Shown in pieces: positions 24,006 through 33,596 of a DNA stretch of 64,000 nt (within the stretch, counting starts at the first letter, position 1; each line of letters begins with the position of its first letter). Origin of the DNA: Gemmatimonadota bacterium (GTDB lineage Bacteria; Gemmatimonadota; Gemmatimonadetes; Gemmatimonadales; Gemmatimonadaceae); NCBI GenBank assembly GCA_016191225.1, contig JACPPC010000023.1, forward strand, positions 1 through 64,000, in the 5' to 3' direction. The position numbers and the translations under genes were made by a program. Below the pieces are notes generated by a model. It was not told where the DNA came from, did not search any database, and saw only the letters and a list, made by a program, of their open reading frames with translations.

Positions 24006-26798
24006 ATGCCGACCGACCGTTCACTCCGCCGCGCCGCCCTGGCGTCGTTCGCCCTCGCGCTGGCGCTCCCCCAGCTCGCCGCCCGCGCCCAGCAGGTTCC
24101 CACCCCGCAGCAGTTCTTCGGCCACGAGATCGGCGCCGACTACCAGCTGCCCAACTACACCAGGTTCATCGGATTCTGGCAGGCCCTCGCCGCCTCCCCC
24201 CGCGCCAAGCTCGACACCATCGGCCTCACCGCCGAGGGGCGCCCGCAGGTGATGCTCACAGTCTCGTCGCCCGAGAACATGCGCAAGCTCTCGCGCTACA
24301 AGGAGATCTCCAGGAAGCTCGCCCTCGCCGAGGGGCTCTCCGACGCCGAGGCGAAGGCCCTCGCCGCCGAGGGCAAGGCGGTCATGTGGATCGACGGCGG
24401 CCTGCACGCCACCGAGGTGCTCGGCGCCCAGCAGCTGCTCGAGACCAGCTGGCAGTTTGTGACTATGAACGACGCCGAGACGACGCGCATCCTCAACGAC
24501 GTCATCATCCTCTTCGTGCACGCCAACCCCGACGGCATGGAGCTCGTCTCCAACTGGTACATGCAGGAGACGGACCCGAAGAAGCGCAACATGAGCATCC
24601 CGCGGCTGTACCAGAAGTACATCGGGCATGACAACAACCGCGACTTCTTCATGGTCAACCAGCCCGAGTCGGAAAACATGAACCGGGTGCTCTACATGGG
24701 CTGGCATCCCCAGATCATGTACAACCACCACCAGACCGGCCCCCAGGGCACGGTGATGTTCGCCCCGCCCTTTCGCGACCCGGCCAACTACAACTTCCAC
24801 CCCAGCATCATCACCGGCATGGACCTGATCGGCGCCGCCCTGCACGGGCGCATGGTCGCCGAGAACAAGCCGGGGGTCGTCAACCGCTCCCTCTCGCTCT
24901 ACAGCACCTGGTGGAACGGCGGCCTCCGCACCACGGTCTACTTCCACAACATGCTCGGCATCCTCACCGAGACCATCGGCAACCCCACGCCGATGCGGAT
25001 CCCCTTCCTGCCGGACCGCCTCCTCCGCAACGCCGACCAGGTGCTGCCGCTCGAGCCGCTGCAGGAGTGGCACTTCCGCCAGTCGATCGACTACTCCGTC
25101 ACCGCCAACCGCGCGATCCTCGACCTCGCCTCGCGCTACCGCGAGTTCTTCCTCTACAACATCTACAAGATGGGGAAGGACGAGATCGCGCTCGGCCAGA
25201 AGGACACCTGGATCACCACGCCGAAGCTCCTCGCCGAGGTCCAGGCCAAGGTCGCCGCCGACCGCACGCGCGAGCGGGGCGACGCCGAGCTCGAGGCCTT
25301 CGGCTTCGGCGCGCCGGCGCCGGCCCAGTACTACGAGGAGTTCCGCAAGCCCGACAGGCGCGTGCCGCGGGCCTACGTGCTCCCCTCCGACCAGCCGGAC
25401 TTCCTCACCGCGACCAAGTTCATCGCGGCGCTGCAGAAGAACGGCATCTTCGTCCACCGCGCCACCGGCGCCTTCACCGCCGCCGGCAAGTCGTACCCCG
25501 CCGGCTCGTTCGTCGTCAAGACGGCGCAGGCCTTTCGCCCGCATGTGCTCGACATGTTCGAGCCGCAGGACCATCCCAACGACTTCAAGTACCCCGGCTC
25601 CGCGCCCACCCGGCCGTACGACAACGCCGGCTGGACCCTGGCCCTGTCGATGGGCGTCAGGTTCGACCGCATCCTCGAGACCGTCGACGGTCCCCTCGAG
25701 CGCCTCGACCCCCTCGCCGACCGCGTGAAGCCCACCGCCGGCAGCGTCGCCAGCGGCGGCGGCTGGATCGTGTCCCCGAAGCAGAACGACGCCTTCCGCG
25801 TCGTCGCCCGGCTCTGGAAGGCCGGCGCCGACGTCTACCGCCTCGAGAAGCCCGCCGGCAACGCCAGCGTCGGCGCCTTCTACATCCCGTCCAACGGCAA
25901 GAGCGCGCCGGTGGTGCGCCAGTCCGCGGCCGACCTCGGCGTCTCGTTCACCGCCAGCCCGAACGTCGCCGCGAGCGGGGTGCAGCTCAAGGCGCCGCGA
26001 ATCGCCCTCATCGACCGCTACGGTGGCTCGATGCCGAGTGGCCACACCAAGTGGCTGATGGAGCAGTACGAGATGCCGTACGAGGTGATCTATCCCCGCC
26101 AGGTCGACGCCGGCGGGCTGCGCGCGAAGTACGACGTCGTCATCCTCACCGACGGTGCGCTGCCGCGCGACGAGAACGCCCGCGGCGGGCTCGCCGGCCT
26201 CTTCGGCCGCCTCGACACCACCCTCGTGCCGGTGCAGTACCGCCCCTGGCTCGGCAACCTCTCGTTCGCCAACTCGGTGCCGAGGCTCAGGGAGTTCGTC
26301 GAGCAGGGCGGGCGCCTGATCGCCATCGGCTCGAGCGTGTCGGTCGGCAAGGCGATCGGCCTCCCGATCGCCAACCACCTCACCGAGCGCACGCCGCAGG
26401 GCACCGTGCGCAACCTCACCAGCGACAAGTTCTACGTGCCGGGGTCGCTGCTCGAGGTCGCCTACGACACGACGACCAACATCGGGCGGGGCCAGGACGC
26501 GCGCGGCGTCGTCTTCTTCGACAACGGCGCCGTCTTCCGGCTCCTGCCGGACGCCGAGGAGAAGGGGGTGAAGGCCGTGGCCTGGTTCGACAACCCGGCC
26601 CCGCTCAAGAGCGGCTGGGCGTGGGGCCAGACCTACCTCGAGGGGGGCGTCACGATCGCCGAGGCGCAGGTGGGGAAGGGAATGGTCTTCCTTTTCGGGC
26701 CGGAGATCCTCTTCCGCGCCACCCCGCACGGCACCTTCAAGATGTTCTTCAACGGGGTGATGAACGGCGCCAAGGTGGGGAACCACGTGGCGCAGTAG
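24006..26798 (+). CDS. secreted M14 family zinc carboxypeptidase
   Basis: The protein has 930 residues. The signal peptide (MPTDRSLRRAALASFALALA) ends near AARAQQ. The first ~330 residues form the M14 domain: zinc ligands in GGLHATEV (HxxE), a later His in MYNHHQTGPQG, and the catalytic Glu in ILTETIGNP. A long C-terminal part (about 350-930) continues with a beta-rich region and a glutamine-amidotransferase/ThuA-like Rossmann segment (RIALIDRYGGSMPSGHTKW, then VLTDGALP-like strands). This layout is frequent in exported M14 proteins of this group. It releases C-terminal residues outside the cytoplasm. It is monocistronic, followed by a strong terminator. Confidence 0.9.
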   Translation: MPTDRSLRRAALASFALALALPQLAARAQQVPTPQQFFGHEIGADYQLPNYTRFIGFWQALAASPRAKLDTIGLTAEGRPQVMLTVSSPENMRKLSRYKEISRKLALAEGLSDAEAKALAAEGKAVMWIDGGLHATEVLGAQQLLETSWQFVTMNDAETTRILNDVIILFVHANPDGMELVSNWYMQETDPKKRNMSIPRLYQKYIGHDNNRDFFMVNQPESENMNRVLYMGWHPQIMYNHHQTGPQGTVMFAPPFRDPANYNFHPSIITGMDLIGAALHGRMVAENKPGVVNRSLSLYSTWWNGGLRTTVYFHNMLGILTETIGNPTPMRIPFLPDRLLRNADQVLPLEPLQEWHFRQSIDYSVTANRAILDLASRYREFFLYNIYKMGKDEIALGQKDTWITTPKLLAEVQAKVAADRTRERGDAELEAFGFGAPAPAQYYEEFRKPDRRVPRAYVLPSDQPDFLTATKFIAALQKNGIFVHRATGAFTAAGKSYPAGSFVVKTAQAFRPHVLDMFEPQDHPNDFKYPGSAPTRPYDNAGWTLALSMGVRFDRILETVDGPLERLDPLADRVKPTAGSVASGGGWIVSPKQNDAFRVVARLWKAGADVYRLEKPAGNASVGAFYIPSNGKSAPVVRQSAADLGVSFTASPNVAASGVQLKAPRIALIDRYGGSMPSGHTKWLMEQYEMPYEVIYPRQVDAGGLRAKYDVVILTDGALPRDENARGGLAGLFGRLDTTLVPVQYRPWLGNLSFANSVPRLREFVEQGGRLIAIGSSVSVGKAIGLPIANHLTERTPQGTVRNLTSDKFYVPGSLLEVAYDTTTNIGRGQDARGVVFFDNGAVFRLLPDAEEKGVKAVAWFDNPAPLKSGWAWGQTYLEGGVTIAEAQVGKGMVFLFGPEILFRATPHGTFKMFFNGVMNGAKVGNHVAQ

Positions 26799-26821
26799 CG
26801 CCGCGGCCGGCCCGACCGCGC

Positions 26822-26856
26822 GCGGCCCCGGTGGCGATCCTCGCCACCGGGGCCGC
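26822..26856 (+). terminator. strong intrinsic terminator of the M14 gene
   Basis: A perfect 16-bp GC-rich stem (26822-26837 with 26841-26856) has a 3-nt loop TCC. It starts 23 nt after the stop codon and is followed by TCCGTTTCCC. Confidence 0.8.
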
Positions 26857-26871
26857 TCCGTTTCCCCCGTC

Positions 26872-26951
26872 GTCCTGAGCGCAGCGAAGGACCTGCTTTT
26901 CCCCCGTCATCTCGAGCGGAGGGCCGCTTGAGCGGCCCGCCGTCGCGAGAT
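26872..26951. repeat. composite palindromic repeat (two diverged units)
   Basis: Unit 1 (26872-26892) is GTCCTGAGCGCAGCGAAGGA followed by C, with GTCCT/AGGAC ends. Unit 2 (26906-26951) is bounded by ATCTCG at 26909-26914 and CGAGAT at 26946-26951. It holds an inner 8-bp stem GGGCCGCT/AGCGGCCC (26921-26928 with 26931-26938). Both units follow the pattern GTC-[A/G]TC-x-x-GAGCG. Sequences of the form CGTCATCCTGAGCG...GCGAAGGATCT are known to recur in many bacterial genomes. Unit 2 could also act as the terminator for the minus-strand gene that ends at 26975. Confidence 0.6.
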
Positions 26952-26974
26952 CTCATGAGCACCGACCCCCGCCC

Positions 26975-27325
26975 CTACTCCCCCCGCCCGCGCTCCTCGG
27001 CCATGCGCCGGTACCGCTCCTCCCCGCTCTCCCACATCCGCCGCCCGAACAGGTGTCCGAGCGCAGGGAACACCACCATGCACAGCGCGATCCCGATCCG
27101 CAGCTTGGTCGTGAACGGCCCGCTGATCGCGAACCCGTGCTCCTTGATCACCGCGTAGGCCACCGTGATCAGCGCCGCCGGCAGCCCCCACCCCAGCACG
27201 CCGTAGCGCCAGATGAAGCTCCCCCGCCCGCCGGCGCGCCGCTGCTCCCACACCCGCATCGCCGCGCGTCGCGCCGCCGCCGGTGTGCCGGTGGCCGATC
27301 CGCTCCGTTCCCCCGGGGCGATCAC
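26975..27325 (-). CDS. small membrane protein, unknown
   Basis: The protein has 116 residues and starts with GTG at 27325. Two hydrophobic spans lie at about residues 39-60 and 74-93, flanked by basic residues, and there is a highly charged C-terminal tail (SGEERYRRMAEERGRGE). No family is recognised. It follows the acyl-CoA dehydrogenase by 15 nt and is probably co-transcribed with it. Confidence 0.65.
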   Translation of the reverse strand: MIAPGERSGSATGTPAAARRAAMRVWEQRRAGGRGSFIWRYGVLGWGLPAALITVAYAVIKEHGFAISGPFTTKLRIGIALCMVVFPALGHLFGRRMWESGEERYRRMAEERGRGE

Positions 27326-27340
27326 GCGCGCCTCACCCGC

Positions 27341-28504
27341 TCACCGCAGGATCGCCTTCGCGATCGTCTGCAGCTGCATGTTGCTCGTCCCCTCGTAGAT
27401 CGTGCCGATCTTCGCGTCGCGGTAGAACTTCTCCACCGGGAAGTCGGTCGTGTACCCGCCACCCCCGTGCAGCTCCAGCGCCAGCGACGCCGCCCGCTCG
27501 CACACCTGGCTCGCGAACAGCTTGGCCATCGCCCCCTCCGTCGCGATGTCGTGCCCGGCGTCCTTGAGCCGCGCCGAGTTGTACACCATCAGCCGCGCCG
27601 CCTCGACCTCCGTCTGCGCCTGCGCCAGCTGGAACTGGATCCCCTGGAACTCCGACAGCGGCCTGCCGAACTGCTTCCGCTCCTTCACGTACGCCTTGGC
27701 CGCGTCGAGCGCCCCCTGCGCGATCCCGATCATCTGCGCCCCGATCCCGATCCGCCCCTCGTTCAGCGTCTCGATCGCCACCTTGTACCCCTGGCCCACC
27801 GGCCCCAGCACGTTCGCCGCCGGCACCCGGCACTCGTCCAGCAGCAGCTCGGTCGTGCTCGACGCCCGGATGCCGAGCTTCTCCTCCTTCTTGCCCACCG
27901 AGAACCCGGGGAACCCCCGCTCGACGATGAACGCCGTGATCCCCTTGTACCCCTTGGCCGGGTCCACCGTCGCGAACACGATGTACACCCCCGCCTCGGC
28001 GCCATTGGTGATCCACATCTTGCGCCCCGAGAGCACCCAGTCGTCGCCCTCCTGCCGTGCCCGCGTGGCCAGCGCAAAGGCGTCCGAACCGCTCGCCACC
28101 TCGCTCAGCGCGTAGGCACCGATCGTGTCGCGCGTCGTCATCGCCAGGTACTTCGCCTTCTGCGCCTCCGTGCCGTAGCCGAGCAGCGGGTACTGCACCA
28201 GCGTGTTCTGCACGTCCACCATGATCGCGGCCGCGGCGTCCACCTTGCTGATCTCCTCCACCGCGATCGCCACCATCATCACCGAGCCGCCGGCGCCGCC
28301 GTAGCGCTCCGGCACCTGGATTCCCATCAGCCCCAGCTCGAAGTACTTGGGGATCAGCGCCGGGTCGATCTTCCCCGCCCGCTCCATCTCGCGCACGCGC
28401 GGCAGCACCTCGCCGCGGGCGAACTCCGCCACCGCGTCGCGAAAGGCGACTTCGTCGCCAGTGAAGTGCGTGAGCGGGGCGGGGGCGTCGGTCGTGGTCG
28501 GCAT
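27341..28504 (-). CDS. acyl-CoA dehydrogenase
   Basis: The protein has 387 residues, the normal length. The FAD/acyl-CoA fold landmarks are YALSEVASGSDA and WVLSGRKMWITNGAEAG, the helical C-terminal domain has QFGRPLSEFQGIQFQLA, and the catalytic Glu is in IYEGTSNMQLQTIA. It catalyses the first alpha,beta-dehydrogenation of fatty acyl-CoA; the sequence is of the short/medium-chain type. Electron transfer to ETF is expected, but no ETF gene is nearby. The gene is 90 nt downstream of the lipoprotein gene. Confidence 0.93.
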   Translation of the reverse strand: MPTTTDAPAPLTHFTGDEVAFRDAVAEFARGEVLPRVREMERAGKIDPALIPKYFELGLMGIQVPERYGGAGGSVMMVAIAVEEISKVDAAAAIMVDVQNTLVQYPLLGYGTEAQKAKYLAMTTRDTIGAYALSEVASGSDAFALATRARQEGDDWVLSGRKMWITNGAEAGVYIVFATVDPAKGYKGITAFIVERGFPGFSVGKKEEKLGIRASSTTELLLDECRVPAANVLGPVGQGYKVAIETLNEGRIGIGAQMIGIAQGALDAAKAYVKERKQFGRPLSEFQGIQFQLAQAQTEVEAARLMVYNSARLKDAGHDIATEGAMAKLFASQVCERAASLALELHGGGGYTTDFPVEKFYRDAKIGTIYEGTSNMQLQTIAKAILR

Positions 28505-28594
28505 GTCGTGCTCGGTGGTCGCGAGAGCGGGGAACCGCTGCCGAAGTCTAAGGCCGTTCGGCGGGGGCGGCCACGCTCGGGCGCGTCACCGGCG

Positions 28595-29779
28595 TCAGCG
28601 CCGGCGTGCGAAGCGCACCGGTGGCACGCCCTCCGGCATCTCGAGCCGGGCGGTCACGAGCCCGGTGTGTGCGTCCACCCGCAACAGCCGGCCGAACTGT
28701 GTCGCGTCGTCCTCGACCGTCACCGTCCCGGGCTGCCGCACCCCCATCGCCAGCAGCACGGCCGTGCCGTCGGCCGACCAGGCGATGTCCTGCACCACTC
28801 CCGTCGCGTCGCGCGCGAGTTCGCCGCGCAGGGTCATCCGCCGCCGCTCGGTGCCGTCGATGCCCACGAAGCGCAGGTCCACCGGGGCGCCCCCCGGTCC
28901 GGTGGTTCCCCGGGCCGCGTACGCCAGCTCGCCGTGGTCCGGCGAGAGCGCCGCCGGCCCAGTCGGCCCCACCACCCGGCTCCATTGCACCGCGAAGTCG
29001 GCGAGGCGAACGCGCGCCACCAGCCCCGCGTCCAGCACCACGAACGCCGCCCCCGAGTCCTCCGCCACCAGCAGCCGCCGGCAGCTCCGGCGGTCGGTCG
29101 CCACGTCCACCGTGCGCCCCCACGCCAGGCTCGCGGCGTCGAACTCGCGCAACGCCGTCTGCCCGGCGCCCCCGGCGGTGTCGGGCCCGGCCACGAGCAC
29201 GACCGGCCCCGGCGCGCCCGTGGCCGGCGCGAGGCACGACGGCTCCACCCGCGGCACGAACCGCGACACGGGGGGCGTCGCCAGCGACGACACCACCAGC
29301 CCCGACCGGATGTCGCGCGTCGACGCGCCCGACAGCACGGCGTAGGCGATGTCCGGCGACAGGGTGAGCGACACCGCCCCGAACAGCACCACGTTCGTGT
29401 AGAGTGCCACGGCACCGATCGCGGGAACCGCCACCCGCGGCCCGAGCGCCCCGGTCGTCGTGTTCACGCGCATCAGCGCGTCGCCCGCACGGTCCGCGGC
29501 GAGCGAGTCGAACACGATCGCCACGAACCAGTCGTCGCCGGTCGCGGCCGAGTACGCCGACACGTCGGGGCCGTACGACGAGGCCCCCACTACGCGCATG
29601 TCGCCGTCGGCGGTGGCATACCAGAGCGCCCCGTAGGCGTCGAACACCCCCACCCCGTCGAGCGTTGCCCGGATCGCCGCCGCGCGGCGCGGTCCCAGCG
29701 GGTCCGCGCAGCTCCCGAGGCCGGCCACGCCGATCGCGACGCCGATCGCGACGCGCCGCCATCGCCACGGGCGACGCAC
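28595..29779 (-). CDS. putative lipoprotein with beta-propeller-like repeats
   Basis: The protein has 394 residues starting with GTG at 29779. The signal ends in a lipobox-like GLGSC (Cys24). The mature part consists of repeated beta blades (for example AALSPDHGELAYAARG and DIAWSADGTAVLLAMG) resembling WD40/TolB-type propellers. No enzyme motif is seen. It starts 7 nt after the metH stop, so it is in the metF-metH transcript. A functional link to methionine metabolism is not obvious. Cotranscription with a SAM-controlled operon is the notable point. Confidence 0.75.
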   Translation of the reverse strand: MRRPWRWRRVAIGVAIGVAGLGSCADPLGPRRAAAIRATLDGVGVFDAYGALWYATADGDMRVVGASSYGPDVSAYSAATGDDWFVAIVFDSLAADRAGDALMRVNTTTGALGPRVAVPAIGAVALYTNVVLFGAVSLTLSPDIAYAVLSGASTRDIRSGLVVSSLATPPVSRFVPRVEPSCLAPATGAPGPVVLVAGPDTAGGAGQTALREFDAASLAWGRTVDVATDRRSCRRLLVAEDSGAAFVVLDAGLVARVRLADFAVQWSRVVGPTGPAALSPDHGELAYAARGTTGPGGAPVDLRFVGIDGTERRRMTLRGELARDATGVVQDIAWSADGTAVLLAMGVRQPGTVTVEDDATQFGRLLRVDAHTGLVTARLEMPEGVPPVRFARRR

Positions 29780-29786
29780 CCGGGCC

Positions 29787-32700
29787 CTACCGGTCGTAGT
29801 TCAGCACCGGCGCCAGCCAGCGCTCCGCCGTCGCCAGGTCGAATCCCTTCCGGCGCGCGTACTCCTCCACCTGGTCCTTCTCGATCTTCCCCACGCCGAA
29901 GTACTGCGACTGCGGGTGCCAGAAGTAGTACCCGCTCACCGCGCTCGTCGGCAGCATCGCGAAGCTCTCCGTCAGCCGGATCCCGGCGCGCGCCTCCGCC
30001 TCGAGCAGCTCGAACAGCGTCTTCTTCTCCGTGTGGTCGGGGCAGGCGGGATACCCGGGCGCCGGCCGGATTCCCTGGTACTCCTCGTGGATCAGCGCCT
30101 GGTTGTCGAGCCGCTCGGCCGGCGCGTACCCCCACAGCTCGGTCCGCACCCGCTCGTGCATCCGCTCGGCGAGCGCCTCCGCCAGCCGGTCGGCGAGGGC
30201 CTTGATCATGATCGAGTTGTAGTCGTCCTGCTGCGCCTCGAACTGCGCCACCTTCTCGTCGAGCCCGATCCCCGTGGTGACGGCGAACGCCCCCAGCCAG
30301 TCGGCCACTCCCGTCTCGCGCGGCGCCACGAAGTCGGCCAGGGCGTAGTTGGGCCGGCCGTCGTTCTTCACCATCTGCTGCCGGATCGTGTGCACCGTCG
30401 CCCGCGCCGTGGTGCGCGCGTCGTCCGTGAACAGCACGATGTCCTCGGCGCCGTCGCTGTTGGCGGGGAAGAAGCCCACCACCGCGCGGGCGTGGAGCCA
30501 CTTCTCCTCCACGACCGTGCGCAGCATCGCCTGCGCGTCGGCCCACAGGTTGCGCGCCGCCGTGCCCACCACCGGGTCCTCGAGGATCGCCGGGTAGTGG
30601 CCGGCCAGCTCCCACGTCTGGAAGAACGGCGTCCAGTCGATCCGCGGCACAAGCTCGCCGAGCGGCACGTCGTCGAAGGTCCGCACCCCGCTGAAGCGGG
30701 GCACCGGCGGCGTCACTCCCGCCCAGTCCACCCGCGGCTTGTTGGCGCGCGCCGCCGCCACCGGCTGCCGCCGGGCGTCCTTCTGCCGCTGCGCCCGCTG
30801 CTCCCGCACCGCCTCGTACTCGTCGGCGACCTCGCGCAGGAAGGCCTCCTTGCCCCCCTCGCTCAGCAGCGCGCTCGCCACCCCCACCGCCCGCGAGGCG
30901 TCGTGCACGTGCACCACGTTGCCGCCGTAGTTGGGGGCGATCTTCACCGCCGTGTGCACCTTGCTCGTGGTCGCCCCGCCGATCAGGAGCGGGATCGTGA
31001 ACCCCTCGCGGGTCATCTCGCCGGCCACGAACGCCATCTCCTCGAGGCTCGGCGTGATCAGCCCCGACAGGCCGACGAGGTCCACCCGCTCGCGCCGCGC
31101 CGTCTCGAGGATCCTCGCACTCGGCACCATCACGCCAAGGTCGATCACGTCGTAGTTGTTGCACTGCAGAACCACGCCCACGATGTTCTTGCCGATGTCG
31201 TGCACGTCCCCCTTCACGGTGGCCATCAGCACCTTCCCCTTGGGCTTCGCGCCGACCGACTTCTCGGCCTCGATGTAGGGAATCAGGTGCGCCACCGAGC
31301 GCTTCATCACCCGGGCGCTCTTCACCACCTGCGGCAGGAACATCTTTCCCGACCCGAACAGGTCGCCGACGATGTTCATCCCCGCCATCAGCGGCCCCTC
31401 GATCACCTCGATCGGCCGCTCGGCGAGCTTCCGCGCCTCCTCCGTGTCCTCGATGATGAAGTCGGTGATCCCGTGCACCAGCGCGTGCGCCAGCCGCTCG
31501 TGCACCGGCCCCGCGCGCCAGGCCAGGTCCACCCCCTTCCTCGACGACTCCCCCTTCACCGACTCGGCGACCTCGAGCAGCCGCTCCGTCGCGTCGGGCC
31601 GGCGGTTGAGGACCACGTCCTCCACCCGCTCCAGCAGCCGCGGCGGGATGTCCGAGTAGAGCGGAATCACCCCCGCGTTCACGATCCCCATGTCCATCCC
31701 CGCCTGCACCGCGTGGTACAGGAAGACGGCGTGGATCGCCTCGCGCACCGGGTTGTTGCCGCGGAACGAGAACGACACGTTGCTCACGCCCCCCGACACC
31801 TTGGCGTGCGACAGCGTCGCCTTGATCCGCCGCGTCGCCTCGATGAAGTCCACGGCGTAGTGGTTGTGCTCCTCGATCCCGGTCGCGATCGCGAAGATGT
31901 TCGGGTCGAAGATGATGTCCTGCGGCGGGAATCCCACCTGCTCCGTGAGCAGCCGGTAGGCCCGCGTGCAGATCGCCACCTTGCGGTCCGCCGTGTCGGC
32001 CTGCCCCTGCTCGTCGAACGCCATCACGATCACCGCCGCGCCGTAGCGCCGCACCAGCCGCGCCTGCCGCAGGAACTCGGCCTCCCCCTCCTTCATCGAG
32101 ATCGAGTTCACGATCCCCTTGCCCTGCACGCACTTCAGCCCGGCCTCGATGATCCGCCACTTCGACGAGTCGATCATCACCGGCACCTTGGCGATCGAGG
32201 GCTCCGTCGCCAGCCGGTTCAGGAAGGTCACCATGGCCTGCTCGGAGTCGAGCATCCCCTCGTCCATGTTGACGTCGATCACTTGCGCCCCCGCCTCGAC
32301 CTGCTGGCGCGCGACGCCCAGCGCGGCGTCGTAGTCCCCGGCGAGCACCAGCTTGGCGAACTTCGCCGACCCGGTCACGTTCGTCCGCTCGCCGACGTTC
32401 ACGAAGTTCGACTCCGGGCCGATCGTCGCCGGCTCGAGCCCCGACAGGCGGAGCCGCACCGGCACGTCCGGCGGCACGCGCGTCGGCAGCCCCCGCACCG
32501 CCGCCGCGATCGCCGCGATGTGGGCCGGCGTCGTGCCGCAGCAGCCGCCCACCACGTTCACCAGCCCCGCCGTCGCGAACTCCCGCAGCACCCCGCTGGT
32601 GAAGTCCGGCGTCTCGTCGTAGCCCCCCATCTCGTTCGGCAGCCCGGCGTTCGGGTGCACCGTCACGAAGCAATCCGCGATCCGCGACAGCTCCTGAACG

Positions 32701-33587
32701 TACGCCCGCAGGTCCTTCGCGCCGAGCGCGCAGTTGAGCCCCACCGACAGTGGCCGCGCGTGCGACACCGAGTTCCAGAACGCCTCGGTGGTCTGCCCCG
32801 ACAGGGTGCGCCCGCTGGCGTCGGTGATCGTCCCCGAGATCATCACCGGCACGCGCTCGCCGCGCTCCTCGAACGCCGCCTCCACGGCGAAGATCGCCGC
32901 CTTGGCGTTGAGCGTGTCGAAGATCGTCTCGACCAGCACCAGGTCGGCCCCGCCGTCGAGCAGCCCGTGCGTGCTCTCGCGGTACGCCGCCACCAGCTCG
33001 TCGAACGTCACGTTGCGGAACCCGGCGTCGTTCACGTCCGGCGAGATGCTCGCCGTCCGGTTGGTGGGGCCGAGCACCCCCGCCACGTAGCGCGGCCGCG
33101 ACGGGTCGCGCGCCTCGAACGCGTCGCACACCTGCCGCGCCAGCCGCGCCCCGGTCTCGTTCAGCTCCCGCGCCAGCGACGCCATGCCGTAGTCGGCCAT
33201 CGCGATCGCCGTCGAGCTGAACGTGTTCGTCTCGATGATATCCGCCCCCGCCGCCGCGTACGCCGCGTGGATCGACTGCACCACCCGCGGCTGTGTCAGG
33301 ATCAGCAGGTCGTTGTTCCCCTTGAGCTCGCTCGGCCACTCCGCGAACCGCGCCCCGCGGTACCCCGCCTCGTCCAGCCGGTACTGCTGGATCATCGTGC
33401 CCATCGCGCCGTCGAGCACCAGGATCCGGGTGCGCAGCAGCGCGCCGAGCTTCGCCAGCCGCACCGCCCGCGCGGACCGGAGGGCGTCGCCCGTGAGCGG
33501 CGCCGGCGCGCGCCCGGCCGCGAACGGCTCGGGGAGCTCCACCGGCGCCGCGTCGTCGATCACGTGGGTGTGCGCCCTGGTGCTCAT
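29787..33587 (-). CDS. metH: cobalamin-dependent methionine synthase
   Basis: The protein has 1266 residues, and all four MetH modules are present. The homocysteine domain (about 50-370) has zinc cysteines in [11 protein letters not shown] and [11 protein letters not shown]. The pterin/methyl-THF domain (about 390-660) starts [13 protein letters not shown]. The cap and B12-binding domain has [11 protein letters not shown], with the cobalt-ligating His at about residue 795. The C-terminal SAM reactivation domain (about 960-1266) has [15 protein letters not shown]. It transfers methyl from 5-methyl-THF to homocysteine through cob(I)alamin. It lies 9 nt downstream of metF, which makes its methyl donor, and both are behind the SAM-II riboswitch. 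No cobalamin riboswitch was found. Confidence 0.97.
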   Translation of the reverse strand: MSTRAHTHVIDDAAPVELPEPFAAGRAPAPLTGDALRSARAVRLAKLGALLRTRILVLDGAMGTMIQQYRLDEAGYRGARFAEWPSELKGNNDLLILTQPRVVQSIHAAYAAAGADIIETNTFSSTAIAMADYGMASLARELNETGARLARQVCDAFEARDPSRPRYVAGVLGPTNRTASISPDVNDAGFRNVTFDELVAAYRESTHGLLDGGADLVLVETIFDTLNAKAAIFAVEAAFEERGERVPVMISGTITDASGRTLSGQTTEAFWNSVSHARPLSVGLNCALGAKDLRAYVQELSRIADCFVTVHPNAGLPNEMGGYDETPDFTSGVLREFATAGLVNVVGGCCGTTPAHIAAIAAAVRGLPTRVPPDVPVRLRLSGLEPATIGPESNFVNVGERTNVTGSAKFAKLVLAGDYDAALGVARQQVEAGAQVIDVNMDEGMLDSEQAMVTFLNRLATEPSIAKVPVMIDSSKWRIIEAGLKCVQGKGIVNSISMKEGEAEFLRQARLVRRYGAAVIVMAFDEQGQADTADRKVAICTRAYRLLTEQVGFPPQDIIFDPNIFAIATGIEEHNHYAVDFIEATRRIKATLSHAKVSGGVSNVSFSFRGNNPVREAIHAVFLYHAVQAGMDMGIVNAGVIPLYSDIPPRLLERVEDVVLNRRPDATERLLEVAESVKGESSRKGVDLAWRAGPVHERLAHALVHGITDFIIEDTEEARKLAERPIEVIEGPLMAGMNIVGDLFGSGKMFLPQVVKSARVMKRSVAHLIPYIEAEKSVGAKPKGKVLMATVKGDVHDIGKNIVGVVLQCNNYDVIDLGVMVPSARILETARRERVDLVGLSGLITPSLEEMAFVAGEMTREGFTIPLLIGGATTSKVHTAVKIAPNYGGNVVHVHDASRAVGVASALLSEGGKEAFLREVADEYEAVREQRAQRQKDARRQPVAAARANKPRVDWAGVTPPVPRFSGVRTFDDVPLGELVPRIDWTPFFQTWELAGHYPAILEDPVVGTAARNLWADAQAMLRTVVEEKWLHARAVVGFFPANSDGAEDIVLFTDDARTTARATVHTIRQQMVKNDGRPNYALADFVAPRETGVADWLGAFAVTTGIGLDEKVAQFEAQQDDYNSIMIKALADRLAEALAERMHERVRTELWGYAPAERLDNQALIHEEYQGIRPAPGYPACPDHTEKKTLFELLEAEARAGIRLTESFAMLPTSAVSGYYFWHPQSQYFGVGKIEKDQVEEYARRKGFDLATAERWLAPVLNYDR

Positions 33588-33596
33588 CGGCGCCCC

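Noticed and set aside
33588-33596. Separate promoter or cobalamin riboswitch for metH
   Set aside because: Only 9 nt separate metF and metH, and no cobalamin-box sequence was seen in the operon leader.
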